A DNA stretch of 64,000 nucleotides from Mesobacillus selenatarsenatis SF-1 (GTDB taxonomy: Bacteria > Bacillota > Bacilli > Bacillales > Cytobacillaceae). The position numbers and the translations under genes were made by a program. This document shows positions 56,285-64,000 of this stretch, in pieces. How positions within the stretch are numbered: position 1 is the first letter of the stretch; each line of letters starts with the position of its first letter. Where the stretch lies: the NCBI RefSeq assembly GCF_000813125.1, contig NZ_BASE01000054.1:1-64000 (forward strand). Reading direction: 5' to 3'. The notes under the pieces were generated by a model. That model had not been told where the DNA came from, did no database searches, and worked only from the letters and a program-made list of their open reading frames with translations.

Positions 56285-56500
56285 CAATGCCCTCCAGTAC
56301 CGAAAGGAATTTTATAAAAAACGGCGAATAAGCTATAAGTATCAGCCCTGTCCGATTACGAGGGTGACATACTCAGGAAGGGAGCGCCGGAACTTCTGAA
56401 GTCTAAATATTAAAAATAGTCTTTTTTTAGGATATTATTTAGAGAGTCGAAGTGTTAAACTGGGTGTATGTTTACAAATTTCTACAATGTTCCTGAAAAA

Positions 56501-56514
56501 TGTAAGCATTTACA
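56501..56514 (+). promoter_or_regulatory. cre-like site (CcpA operator)
   Basis: TGTAAGCATTTACA matches the consensus TGWAARCGYTWNCA at 13 of 14 positions (A instead of G at the centre). It lies 25 bases before the PTS permease start, downstream of TTTACA/TACAAT promoter-like boxes, where bound CcpA would block transcription in glucose. Confidence 0.65.
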
Positions 56515-56538
56515 ATTATAACGGAAGAGGTGTTGAAG

Positions 56539-57915
56539 GTGCTAGGATTTTTACAAAGAATCGGGAAGGCTTTGATGCTTCCAATCGCTGTTTTACCTGC
56601 AGCTGCGTTATTGCTGCGTCTTGGGCAGCCGGACTTATTAGATATTCCTTTCATTTCTGCAGCAGGTGACGCAATTTTTGCGAATCTTGCATTGTTGTTC
56701 GCGATCGGTGTGGCAGTCGGTATTTCGAAGGATGGTCACGGTGCTGCCGGGCTCGCTGGTGCAATAGGCTATTTTGTTTTGACAAAGGGTGCAGGTGCTG
56801 TCAATGAAAGCATCAATATGGCGGTGCTCGGCGGGATTTTATCCGGGGTAATCGCCGGTTTGCTATACAACCGTTTTCATGATATTAAGCTGCCGGACTG
56901 GCTCGGTTTCTTCGGTGGTAAACGTTTTGTTCCGATCATTACTTCATTGGTGATGATTGTTTTAGCCGGTATTTTCGGTTATGTTTGGCCGCCAATCCAA
57001 ACAGGCATTAACAATGTCGGTGAATGGATTGTTGGTGCGGGTGCAGTTGGAGTAGGCGTATTCGGTTTCCTGAACCGTCTATTGATTCCAATGGGCCTTC
57101 ACCACGTTCTAAATACGCTTGTGTGGTTCGAATTTGGTGAATTTACGAATGCGGCAGGGGATATTGTAAAAGGTGACCTGAACCGTTTCTTCGCAGGTGA
57201 CCCTAAAGCCGGTATCTTCATGAACGGTTTCTTCCCAGTCATGATGTTCGGCCTTCCAGCTGCAGCATTCGCGATGATTGCCGCGGCGAAAAAGGAACGC
57301 AAGAAGGCTACTGCAGGAGCGCTTATTGGTTTAGCGTTCACATCATTCCTGACAGGGATCACAGAGCCAATCGAATTCTTGTTTATGTTCCTGTCTCCAG
57401 TCCTTTACGGAATTCACGCCGTTTTGACTGGTCTGGCAATGTCGATTACCTACATGCTCGATATCCACCATGGATTCGGATTCTCAGCCGGTGCAATCGA
57501 CTTTGTGCTGAACTACGGGATCGCCCAAAAGCCACTGCTGCTGCTCGGTGTCGGCCTCGTGTACGCAGTGCTCTATTTCGTGATTTTCTACTTCCTGATC
57601 ATCAAGCTTGACCTCAAGACGCCAGGACGGGAAGACGAGGTTGAGGGTGAATTCACGGAAAGCGGCGCGTCAAAAGGAAATTACGCAGAGCTTGCAGATC
57701 ATTATCTTGCGGCACTAGGCGGCAAAAGCAATCTTAAGGAACTGGACAACTGCGTAACCCGCCTTCGTTTAAAAGTCGATGATATGGCAAAAGTAAATGA
57801 AGCAGAGCTGAAGCGCCTTGGCGCAAAAGGTGTGTTAAAGCTTAATAAAACAGAACTTCAAGTCATTGTTGGAACCGATGTAGAATTTTTGTCCAATGAA
57901 ATGAAGCGAAAATAG
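56539..57915 (+). CDS. nagP: PTS permease EIICB, N-acetylglucosamine type
   Basis: Phosphotransferase-system transporter that imports and phosphorylates a sugar, most likely N-acetylglucosamine (NagP-like). 458 residues: EIIC membrane domain (about 1-365) with GFLQRIGKALMLPIAVLP, NRLLIPMGLHHVLNT and the substrate loop GITEPIEF; then EIIB (about 380-458) with the phosphorylation site DNCVTRLRL (Cys near 412). No EIIA is attached, so a shared EIIA must serve it. GTG at 56539 has GAAGAGG 8 bases upstream; earlier GTG/TTG codons are too close to the site. A cre-like site lies in the leader. Confidence 0.88.
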   Translation: MLGFLQRIGKALMLPIAVLPAAALLLRLGQPDLLDIPFISAAGDAIFANLALLFAIGVAVGISKDGHGAAGLAGAIGYFVLTKGAGAVNESINMAVLGGILSGVIAGLLYNRFHDIKLPDWLGFFGGKRFVPIITSLVMIVLAGIFGYVWPPIQTGINNVGEWIVGAGAVGVGVFGFLNRLLIPMGLHHVLNTLVWFEFGEFTNAAGDIVKGDLNRFFAGDPKAGIFMNGFFPVMMFGLPAAAFAMIAAAKKERKKATAGALIGLAFTSFLTGITEPIEFLFMFLSPVLYGIHAVLTGLAMSITYMLDIHHGFGFSAGAIDFVLNYGIAQKPLLLLGVGLVYAVLYFVIFYFLIIKLDLKTPGREDEVEGEFTESGASKGNYAELADHYLAALGGKSNLKELDNCVTRLRLKVDDMAKVNEAELKRLGAKGVLKLNKTELQVIVGTDVEFLSNEMKRK

Positions 57916-58155
57916 AAAAGCGGAGGCGACTGCCCAACTCCGACAAGCGTTGGAGAGCCTGACAGTGAAGTCGCTCTTTGACTTCATTGGCAGGACCGAA
58001 ATCGAAAAGTATAGCCGACTGCCCAGAAACACAGAAACTGGAGACTCCGACAAAGAAGCGCTTTTTTGCTTCTGCCGGCGGAGTTGAAGTTTCGGAGTTT
58101 CTAGGCGGCGACACTAGACAACCGTCTCGAGGAGTTAGGAGCCGCAGCTAGACAC
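57915..58155 (+). repeat. Dispersed ~240-bp intergenic element, copy 3
   Basis: Begins on the last base of the PTS stop codon (GAAAAGCGGAGGCGAC) and ends near GCCGCAGCTAGACAC. Co-linear with 41202-41440, including the GAAGTC/GACTTC hairpin and TATAGCCGACTG block. Confidence 0.85.
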
Positions 58156-58194
58156 TAATCTAAGTGTGAAAATTTATACATTTAAATAAGAAAG

Positions 58195-58231
58195 ACAGAC
58201 TTGGCGGTGGGTAACACTGCCAGGTCTTTTT
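58195..58231 (+). terminator. Terminator beyond the repeat element
   Basis: GACTTGGCGGTG and CACTGCCAGGTC pair around GGTAA, followed by six Ts. It is the first good terminator after the PTS gene, implying that the repeat is transcribed in the 3' UTR. Confidence 0.85.
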
Positions 58232-58234
58232 TAC

Positions 58235-58422
58235 AAGGCTGTTTTCGTAAAAATTGTTGTTAAAATCCTAAAGCCGATTTTAACGTGATAAAAGGCTATT
58301 TTGCAGGTCGGTATTAAGAGTGCAGGCTCTTTTCTCATAATAAGCTTCAATTTTGTAAAGAAGCATAGGTCATTCAATCCTATTTTGTAGTCAATAGCAA
58401 CAAAGTTTGAGAAAAGAGCCTT
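58235..58422. mobile_element. MITE-like element, copy 2
   Basis: 188 bp, homologous to 29234-29423. Its terminal inverted repeats are AAGGCTGTTTTCGTAAAAA.. and, inverted, AAGGCTCTTTTCTCAAACT.., about 28 bp with roughly 6 mismatches. No coding capacity. It sits between a terminator and the DUF7916-like gene. Confidence 0.8.
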
Positions 58423-58489
58423 TTTCAAAGAATGATTTTGCTTGGAGAAATTGGTGAAATAGAACCTATACATATATGGAGGGTTATTC

Positions 58490-59407
58490 ATGAAGCGTCT
58501 ACTGGATTGCACAGCATCTGATTTTGAACAAATGACGGGACAGGATTTGAAAAAGGCGATCATCGCTTCGGAGGGTCGGACGATTTTATCTGAGGTCATC
58601 GGGGCATTCTCACCGCTTTATCCGGCAGTGACGAATGCGGAAATAGCAGCAGCATTCGGTGCTGACCTTATCCTGTTGAACTTTTTCGATGTGATGAACC
58701 CTTCGGTCGAGAGCTTGCCGGAAGCAACGCCTGCTGAAGTGGTCCGCCAATTAAAGAAGCTGGTTGGCCGTCCAATTGGCCTGAACCTTGAGCCGGTCGA
58801 TCTCCAGGCGGATAAGCTTGAGGCACTGCAGCAGCTTCCTGAAGGAAGAATGGCTACCGATGCTTCACTTAAAAGAGCGAAGGAACTTGGCTTTGATTTC
58901 GTCTGCCTGACAGGCAATCCAAAAACAGGTGTGACGAATGCTGAGATCACAAAAGCGATTGAACTAGCCCGTGCAGCATTTGGTTCAGACGGATTGATCA
59001 TTGCTGGCAAAATGCATGGTGCAGGGGTGGCAGGTGAGACGGGAAGCTCAATGATGACGGAAGAAACCTTGCATAGTTTTGTCGAGGCGGGTGCGGACAT
59101 AATCCTGATTCCTTCGCCGGGCACTGTGCCGGGTTTTACGGTTGAAAAGACGGCGAAGCTTGTTGAGCTTGTCCACCAAAAAGGGGCGCTCGCCATCCTG
59201 ACGACCGGAACCAGCCAGGAGGGGGCGGATGAGCAAACAATCAAACAAATCGCCCTGAACAGCAAGATGGCGGGTGCTGATCTCTACCATATCGGGGACG
59301 CTGGGGCAGCGGGCATCGCTTCTCCTGAGAACATCATGGCCTATTCGATTGTCGTACGTGGCAAACGGCATACTTATGTCCGGATGGCAGCCTCTGTCAG
59401 GAGATAA
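58490..59407 (+). CDS. DUF7916-like TIM-barrel protein, unknown
   Basis: 305 residues, soluble, with a barrel-like alternation of strands: DLILLNFFDV (about 59-68), RPIGLNLEPV (about 93-102), FDFVCLTGNPKTGVT (about 133-147), GLIIAGKMHGAG (about 168-179), ADIILIPSPGTVPGF (about 200-214), LAILTTGTSQEG (about 236-247) and LYHIGDAGAAG (about 269-279). A phosphate-binding barrel acting on a small metabolite is plausible. GGAGGG lies before the ATG. It follows the PTS gene and may belong to amino-sugar use, which is inference. Confidence 0.65.
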   Translation: MKRLLDCTASDFEQMTGQDLKKAIIASEGRTILSEVIGAFSPLYPAVTNAEIAAAFGADLILLNFFDVMNPSVESLPEATPAEVVRQLKKLVGRPIGLNLEPVDLQADKLEALQQLPEGRMATDASLKRAKELGFDFVCLTGNPKTGVTNAEITKAIELARAAFGSDGLIIAGKMHGAGVAGETGSSMMTEETLHSFVEAGADIILIPSPGTVPGFTVEKTAKLVELVHQKGALAILTTGTSQEGADEQTIKQIALNSKMAGADLYHIGDAGAAGIASPENIMAYSIVVRGKRHTYVRMAASVRR

Positions 59408-59492
59408 ATTCCTGATTTTTCAAGTTGTTATCAGCTTTAATCCGGGTAAAAGTAAAGTCTAACGCTGATACTAACTTCAGGAGGGATACAAC

Positions 59493-59684
59493 ATGGAAAA
59501 GGACAAGTTGGTTAATATCAATCCAAAAGCAAAGCCTGTCAATCCAGGTTCTGAACAAGAGCAAATGGAAACAGCGGAAGCGAACATGAAGCTCCAGGAC
59601 GCTTTTTACGATGAAAATGAAAGCAACGGAGTAGATCCGGCAAACCTGAATAACCAGACAGCCATCCTGACTGATATGGACTAA
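59493..59684 (+). CDS. Small acidic protein, unknown
   Basis: 63 residues, acidic and Asn/Gln-rich with no hydrophobic core (KPVNPGSEQEQMETAEANMK). AGGAGGGA precedes the ATG and a strong terminator follows, so it is a genuine short gene, probably disordered. The composition resembles small sporulation proteins, but no family is recognised. Confidence 0.65.
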   Translation: MEKDKLVNINPKAKPVNPGSEQEQMETAEANMKLQDAFYDENESNGVDPANLNNQTAILTDMD

Positions 59685-59717
59685 AAGCCGGCAAGTTTGA
59701 TTGCCGGCTTTTCCTTT
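59684..59717 (+). terminator. Terminator after the small acidic protein
   Basis: AAAGCCGGCAA and TTGCCGGCTTTT form an 11-bp stem with loop GTTTGA, T-rich after. Confidence 0.85.
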
Positions 59718-59734
59718 TATCAAATTCCAGAAGC

Positions 59735-59890
59735 CTAATGATGTCGGTCTGTTTTGTCGCTCTGGTCTTTGTTGTGTTTGTTCCCCTTGCTGTTGTCACC
59801 GCTCGTCAATTCACCGGAAAACTCGGCCATCTGGTTACCGAGCTTTGGGGAGTTTTGATTTTTGCTGCCTTTATTGAACTTTTTCGTCAT
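59735..59890 (-). CDS. Small hydrophilic protein, unknown
   Basis: 51 residues: a basic start MTKKFNKGSKNQN, a middle QMAEFSGELTSG and a His/Asp/Lys-rich end. GGAGGG lies 7 bases before the ATG on the minus strand. It is rich in Lys, Asn and Ser with no hydrophobic stretch, similar in style to small spore proteins, but no family can be named. Monocistronic and convergent with the gene at 59493. Confidence 0.5.
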   Translation of the reverse strand: MTKKFNKGSKNQNSPKLGNQMAEFSGELTSGDNSKGNKHNKDQSDKTDRHH

Positions 59891-59996
59891 TGTAAGCCCT
59901 CCTTTTAGTGAGTACTAAGCTAGTTTTCCCGGTAGAAGGGGGGCAATATGTAAAAACTTTTTAAACTGTGGTTCTGTTACCTCATTTCTCCAATAA

Positions 59997-60028
59997 AAAA
60001 GGACAGCTTGCAATCAGCTGCCCTTTAA
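59997..60028 (-). terminator. Terminator after the 60032 gene
   Basis: On the minus strand AGGGCAGCT and AGCTGTCCT pair around GATTGCA and are followed by six Ts. Confidence 0.85.
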
Positions 60029-60031
60029 AAC

Positions 60032-60334
60032 TCATTTTTTAACTAACTGGTCAATCTCTTCCTCGCTCACTAACTCAACCTCTGCGAGACCTTTCAACTC
60101 CTGGATCAGCCCGTTCGCTTCCTCATACAGTGTGTCATCCGTAAATACTTCTGAGTAATAAAGGGTATCATTCAGCAAAGCTTTCACGTGGAGCCTCGTG
60201 CCGGATTCTGTGTCTTCGTCACCCAAAGTGACAGCGGAGCGTGAGGTTTCGTGCTGATTGAGCAAGACTTTATTGCCATTGCGTTCTTTCTTCACAGCTT
60301 CAACAATTTCCACCAACGAATTAACTCGTTTCAA
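60032..60334 (-). CDS. Unknown protein downstream of the sensor kinase
   Basis: 100 residues, no membrane segment, with a helical start (VNSLVEIVEAVKKERNG) and acidic end (VELVSEEEIDQLVKK). I choose the TTG at 60334 because GAGGGGTGAT is optimally spaced (8 bases); the ATG at 60340 would be only 2 bases from the site. It lies 51 bases after the kinase stop on the same strand. No family is recognised. Confidence 0.6.
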   Translation of the reverse strand: MKRVNSLVEIVEAVKKERNGNKVLLNQHETSRSAVTLGDEDTESGTRLHVKALLNDTLYYSEVFTDDTLYEEANGLIQELKGLAEVELVSEEEIDQLVKK

Positions 60335-60385
60335 TGACATCACCCCTCTAGTTATGTATTCCATGTTTCACACATTTAAAACCAC

Positions 60386-61735
60386 TCAAAGAATTATTTC
60401 GAACGTAGTTCCCTTGCCTAGCTCGCTGCGCAGGGTGATTTTTCCGCCATGCGCTTCTACAAGTTCCTTTACGATCGCAAGTCCGAGCCCTGAACCTCCC
60501 AAAGCTTTCGACCGTGACTTGTCGACCCGGTAAAAGCGGTCAAAAACCCACGTCTGGTCTTCATCAGGAATGCCTTTTCCTTCATCCATGACGGTGATAT
60601 GGGTATGGCCATTCTTTTTAAAAACCTGCATTGTGGTCGTAGTTCCTTCTTCTGAATACTTTCTGGCATTATCCAGCAGATTAATGAGAATTTGTTCAAA
60701 GCGGACCGGGTCAGCCTCGATATAGACTTCCCCGTGACAGGCAAAATTAAGCGTCATATTTTTCTCGGTAAAAGATGGTGCCATCCTCGAGTGAATTCCG
60801 CGCATGAATGTACAGAGTTCCAAACGTTCTTTTTCGATGGTAAAAGTGTTCTCATCCATTTTTGCGAGGTCAAATAACCCTTTTACCAGACCAGTAAGCT
60901 TGGTTGCCTCTTCGTGGATAATTTGCAGGTAGTGGCTTCTATCCTCAGATGTTGTTCCTGCTTTACCGGCGATGTCAGCATACCCTTTAATATAGGTGAG
61001 CGGTGTCCGCAATTCATGTGAAATGCTCGCGAGGAACTCATTCCGCTGCCTCTTCATGTGGCTAAGGTCGTCTGCCAGCACCTGAATCGATTCTGCAAGC
61101 TCGCCCAATTCATCATTACCACGGCGGGGCAGAGTGACAGAATAGTCGCCCTGGCGGATTTTTGAAGTCGCTTCATTCATCTTAATGACTGGCTTAGTAA
61201 TAAATCTGGATAGGAAAAGGGTAATCACGGCCATTGATGTCAACAGCAGGATTCCGGCAAGCCAGAAGTGCTTGTTCAACTTGGCAATCAGGCTCTGGAC
61301 CCGCTGGGTATTCTTGAACATATAAACAGCACCGTCGTTCTCCAGGGGGCTTACCGACGCAATATATTGCTTGTCCTGCCAGTCATCTTCTAAAATCAAC
61401 CCAGCTCTCGGAACATCTCCTGGCGTTTCTGTTATGATGTCCTTCATTGAGGAATCGGCCGGTACGGAAGAAGAAACGATTACGCCTGTTTGATCCGTGA
61501 TAATGACATGGGTGTCCGTCCGTGATTCCATTGTCGTGATATGGTGGATGGTTTCCTGAGAATAGGAAGTTTCCAGAATATCACGATGGTTATTGCCGCG
61601 AGTCTGCAGGGAAGCTAGCTCCTCGTCGATCCTAGAATGGATGATAGAAGAGTGCAGGTAGTAGAATAACACACCTTCGACCAGCAATATCGTTATGAAA
61701 AAAACAACCCCGATTTTAAAAGAGATCCGATCCAT
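60386..61735 (-). CDS. Sensor histidine kinase, orphan
   Basis: 449 residues in the membrane: first helix (about 8-28), extracytoplasmic sensor (about 29-155), second helix (about 158-178), HAMP (about 180-232), HisKA with the phosphorylated His in ASISHELRTPLTYIKGY (His near 242), and the HATPase with NLLDNARKYS (N box, about 347-356), DEGKGIP and GGSGLGLAI. All catalytic boxes are intact. No response regulator gene lies on either side, unusual for this type in Bacillaceae, so its partner is elsewhere. The signal is unknown. Confidence 0.92.
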   Translation of the reverse strand: MDRISFKIGVVFFITILLVEGVLFYYLHSSIIHSRIDEELASLQTRGNNHRDILETSYSQETIHHITTMESRTDTHVIITDQTGVIVSSSVPADSSMKDIITETPGDVPRAGLILEDDWQDKQYIASVSPLENDGAVYMFKNTQRVQSLIAKLNKHFWLAGILLLTSMAVITLFLSRFITKPVIKMNEATSKIRQGDYSVTLPRRGNDELGELAESIQVLADDLSHMKRQRNEFLASISHELRTPLTYIKGYADIAGKAGTTSEDRSHYLQIIHEEATKLTGLVKGLFDLAKMDENTFTIEKERLELCTFMRGIHSRMAPSFTEKNMTLNFACHGEVYIEADPVRFEQILINLLDNARKYSEEGTTTTMQVFKKNGHTHITVMDEGKGIPDEDQTWVFDRFYRVDKSRSKALGGSGLGLAIVKELVEAHGGKITLRSELGKGTTFEIIL

Positions 61736-61860
61736 TTATGCCACTCCCATGATCAATCTTAGGTTTATCATACTAAAAAAGTATCCAGAAACAGAGCAGA
61801 ATGAGGTTGTAGAAGGAAATATAGATAATTACTTAAAAGGTGGAAAAACGAAATTTTATG

Positions 61861-61890
61861 CAAAAAGGCGAAGAAGCATTGCTCCTCCGC
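61861..61890 (-). terminator. Terminator after the SDR gene
   Basis: Minus strand GCGGAGGAGC and GCTTCTTCGC pair around AAT, followed by Ts (plus 61861-61866). Confidence 0.8.
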
Positions 61891-61899
61891 ATTTTGTGA

Positions 61900-62652
61900 T
61901 TATAACAAGTCATTCACCTTATAAATCTTCCCGTTTTCGAGGTTATCAGCCAGTACTAGTTTTACAAGCGCTCCAGCAACAGTATCAGGACTGCGAAGAC
62001 TGCCGCTTTCTTTGTAATTCCTGAAGGTATCCACATCGGCGAATGATTCTTCGGAGGAAGAACGGATTGTCACCTGCATATCAGTATCCATGATTCCCGG
62101 GCTGAAGGCGATAACCTTACTGCTGCTTCCGCTGTTCTCAAGCTCAAGGCCGGCGGTCATCGTGAACATATTGACGGCGGCTTTCGTACTGCAATAAATG
62201 CTCCAACCCTGGATTGGGCGCTCACCAGCACCGGAGGTTACATTTGCGATGATGACTCTGGTGCCGGTTTCTTTTGCTTTTTGTAAAAACAAATTACTGA
62301 TCAGGATTGGCGCTGTCAGATTGACCTGGACATTCGTCTGGACTAAAGACGAATCAAGCTCACCGGTCATATCAATCGGCTCGATGACTCCGGCATTATT
62401 GATGACATAGACGGCTTCCGCATTTTTAAAAACATCAGCTGCAATCGCAGTGAATACACTTTGGACCTGAACCTCGGAGCTAAGATCGCAGCTGTGATGG
62501 ATATATCCGGCCCCGGCTTTTTCCGCAGCCTGCTTCAAACTGCTGTTTTCATTACGGGAAACAGAAATAACATGGATTCCTTCTGCCAGCATTTGCTGTG
62601 CGGCAGATGCCCCAAGTCCCCTCGATGCACCTGTGATGATGGCGTATTTCAT
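61900..62652 (-). CDS. Short-chain dehydrogenase, YueD/benzil reductase type
   Basis: NADPH-dependent reductase of the sepiapterin-reductase-like SDR group; the Bacillus relative YueD reduces benzil to (S)-benzoin, though the natural substrate is unknown. 250 residues: ITGASRGLG (about 6-14, cofactor binding), NNAG (about 91-94), and the catalytic Ser and YCSTK (Tyr-x3-Lys, about 154-158). The ATG at 62652 follows GGAGTG; a longer in-frame start has no site. It lies upstream of the kinase but ends with its own terminator. Confidence 0.9.
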   Translation of the reverse strand: MKYAIITGASRGLGASAAQQMLAEGIHVISVSRNENSSLKQAAEKAGAGYIHHSCDLSSEVQVQSVFTAIAADVFKNAEAVYVINNAGVIEPIDMTGELDSSLVQTNVQVNLTAPILISNLFLQKAKETGTRVIIANVTSGAGERPIQGWSIYCSTKAAVNMFTMTAGLELENSGSSSKVIAFSPGIMDTDMQVTIRSSSEESFADVDTFRNYKESGSLRSPDTVAGALVKLVLADNLENGKIYKVNDLL

Positions 62653-62742
62653 TCCAGACACTCCTTTATGTAAGGCTTTTATGATCAACCTCCGGGTTCG
62701 TAAAATAGCTTAATCTGGACTAGTAACAATTATTTTTCACAA

Positions 62743-63213
62743 TCAGACTGGAATCGCCCCGGTGCTGACTGATGTAATATTTTTCAAAAGCCAATTTTTA
62801 TTGTCTTCCTGTTCCACTTTTTCAGCACATTTCAGTGCCAATGAAAGATATCGTTCCTGTTCGTCGGAATTTCCGGCAGCATGATAGGCACGCGCCAATG
62901 CTTCATAAGCGAATGCGAGGTCAAAATCACCAAGCTGATGCTCAGTGCAAAGGCTTAATGATTTCCTGGCGTGATGGAGAGCAGCCTCGCTTCTTTCAAG
63001 TATCGCATAGACTCTTGAAATCTGCCATTCACCTCGGGCAAAGTTCAGCGGAGTGCCGACAACACTCCAATGGTAGCGAGAGGCATTAGCCGCATAGAGC
63101 ATCATATCATCGTCATTTTCCGTCCGGTCAGTTTTCTCAATCAAATCCCAGGTCAGGTTGAACAAGTCCATTGCCATTTGCTTATGTGTCGTAAAATCCA
63201 TAGTGATTTCCAT
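62743..63213 (-). CDS. TPR-like protein, unknown
   Basis: 156 residues, all-helical. Pairs of helices such as YAILERSEAALHHARKSLSLC and LAFAYEALARAYHAAGNSDEQERYLSLALKCA fit two to three tetratricopeptide-like repeats, suggesting a protein-binding scaffold. AAAGGAGA lies 8 bases before the ATG. No enzymatic motif. Family not named with confidence. Confidence 0.7.
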   Translation of the reverse strand: MEITMDFTTHKQMAMDLFNLTWDLIEKTDRTENDDDMMLYAANASRYHWSVVGTPLNFARGEWQISRVYAILERSEAALHHARKSLSLCTEHQLGDFDLAFAYEALARAYHAAGNSDEQERYLSLALKCAEKVEQEDNKNWLLKNITSVSTGAIPV

Positions 63214-63289
63214 CCGAGAGGTCTCCTTTGAAAACTTTTTATATAATAATATATTTCACAAATTTTGGAGGAACCCTTTTTTTGGTTAA

Positions 63290-63320
63290 AAGAAAAGCAT
63301 GGCGTGTCGGCCATGCTTGC
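63290..63320 (-). terminator. Terminator after the ABC ATPase gene
   Basis: GCATGGC and GCCATGC pair around GTGTCG; on the minus strand CTTTTCTTTT follows. Confidence 0.8.
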
Positions 63321-63326
63321 AGCAAA

Positions 63327-64000
63327 TCAATTTAATAGGCTCTGCCAATCGTTGATGAACCCGGAGGTGGAAGAATTGGGGGATGCCAAAACTTCTTCTG
63401 TGGGACCGGTCTGCTTTAGATCCCCATCCATCAGGATTGCCAGCGTATCTGCGAGGAACTTCAATTCCATAAGATCGTGGCTGACAAAAACAGTCGTCGT
63501 GTTTGTCTGCTGGATGATGGACTTGATATCCTTCAATAACTGGACTTTGGTGGGGAAGTCAAGGGCTGAGAATGGTTCGTCCAGAAACAGAACTTCCGGC
63601 TCAAGTACCATTGCCCTTGCCAAATTGACTCGCTGTGCTTCTCCACCAGAGAGGTTTGCTCCATGTTTTTTCGCAAGAGAGCTGATTTGGAATTTTTCCA
63701 GCCAGTAGGCGACCTTTTGTTTCACTTCTTGTCGGGGCAGCTTGCGAAGCTTTAAGCCGACCGCGACGTTTTGGAAGACTGTTGTATCAAGGAGAAGCGG
63801 CTGCTGCATCGCGACAGCGAATCTTCTGCGCATATCCAGCGTCAAGTCATTCGTAATATCCTTACCTTTAAGAAAAATCGTACCCTGTGAGGGCTTTTCC
63901 AGCAGAGCCAGCGCCTTGATGAACGTACTTTTTCCAGCACCGTTCGGGCCCATGATCCCGAGCACTTCACCCTCTTGAAGCTCAAAGTGGGGGATGGAAA
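63327..64000 (-). CDS. ABC transporter ATPase, tungstate/molybdate-like, cut by window edge
   Basis: The N-terminus is missing: the frame runs open to base 64000 (FELQEGEVLGIMGPNGAGKS). Visible: Walker A GPNGAGKS, Q-loop MQQPLLLDTTVFQNVA, signature LSGGEAQR, Walker B VLFLDEPFSALD and the switch His in VFVSHD. The Q-loop region (DTTVFQNVAVGLKLR) recalls TupC/WtpC-type tungstate ATPases, which would suit the tungsten-type AOR at 47-49 kb. That assignment is tentative; the permease and binding protein would lie to the right of the window. Confidence 0.8.
   Translation of the reverse strand, partial: SIPHFELQEGEVLGIMGPNGAGKSTFIKALALLEKPSQGTIFLKGKDITNDLTLDMRRRFAVAMQQPLLLDTTVFQNVAVGLKLRKLPRQEVKQKVAYWLEKFQISSLAKKHGANLSGGEAQRVNLARAMVLEPEVLFLDEPFSALDFPTKVQLLKDIKSIIQQTNTTTVFVSHDLMELKFLADTLAILMDGDLKQTGPTEEVLASPNSSTSGFINDWQSLLN

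Overview
The window is a piece of a Gram-positive, endospore-forming Bacillaceae chromosome. Markers are the secG-est-rnr-smpB-ssrA block, the germination hydrolase CwlJ, a T-box leader, a 13/14 match to the catabolite-control (cre) consensus, and a tmRNA tag (GKENNNFAFAA) close to those I recall for Bacillus-type species. Mesobacillus/Neobacillus-like Bacillaceae are a reasonable guess from recall, but nothing here fixes the genus.

Layout. (1) 1-5.6 kb: core block secG, carboxylesterase est, rnr, smpB and ssrA, preceded by a 52-bp tandem repeat array. (2) 5.6-29.2 kb: an AT-rich accessory island directly behind ssrA. It opens with a complete type I restriction-modification operon (hsdM-hsdS-hsdR). 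Then comes a Tn7-like transposition module: TnsD/TniQ-type protein, TnsA-TnsB fusion, TnsC ATPase and a second TnsD/TniQ-type protein. Behind it lie an ankyrin-like protein, small unknown genes, a four-gene type II CBASS (CD-NTase, E2-E1 Cap2, JAB protease Cap3, HNH-SAVED effector Cap5) and a DUF262 + HEPN pair. Similar inverted sequences starting with TGT at 11901 and ending with ACA at 29227 are candidate transposon ends, which would make the CBASS and the DUF262-HEPN pair transposon cargo. (3) 29.7-33.0 kb: a four-gene membrane glycosylation operon (GT2, polytopic GT-like protein, two small flippase-like proteins). (4) 33.3-45 kb: core and near-core genes: YwaF-like protein, orphan ABC permease, FAD oxidoreductase, CwlJ, MarR + MMPL exporter, a DsbA/FrnE-family protein with an in-frame UGA at the first active-site Cys, a GNAT and T-box-controlled BrnQ. 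(5) 45-51.6 kb: LysR regulator, MoaD-like protein, a second small GG-ended protein, a tungsten/molybdenum aldehyde:ferredoxin oxidoreductase, a MoeB/ThiF E1 enzyme and a GlcD-type FAD dehydrogenase. (6) 52-64 kb: a decayed TnpB element, YeiH transporter, MASE3 sensor, cre-controlled GlcNAc-type PTS permease, DUF7916-like protein, sensor kinase, SDR, and an ABC ATPase cut by the window edge.

The strongest unusual signal is the DsbA/FrnE gene at 41516-42148 (minus). A good ribosome binding site and ATG lead into a UGA exactly where the CxxC motif should begin. A hairpin with a G in its apical loop sits 21 nt after the UGA, the geometry of a bacterial SECIS. The LysR protein 3 kb away resembles a family linked to selenium metabolism. 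This looks like a selenoprotein that ordinary annotation would truncate.

Intergenic DNA is rich in repeats: two arrays of the same 52-bp unit, a 21/42-bp array, a 41-bp array, a dispersed ~240-bp element that abuts stop codons, two copies of a ~190-bp MITE, and three versions of one terminator hairpin that keep pairing through compensating changes. No tRNA, rRNA, CRISPR array or phage integrase was seen.
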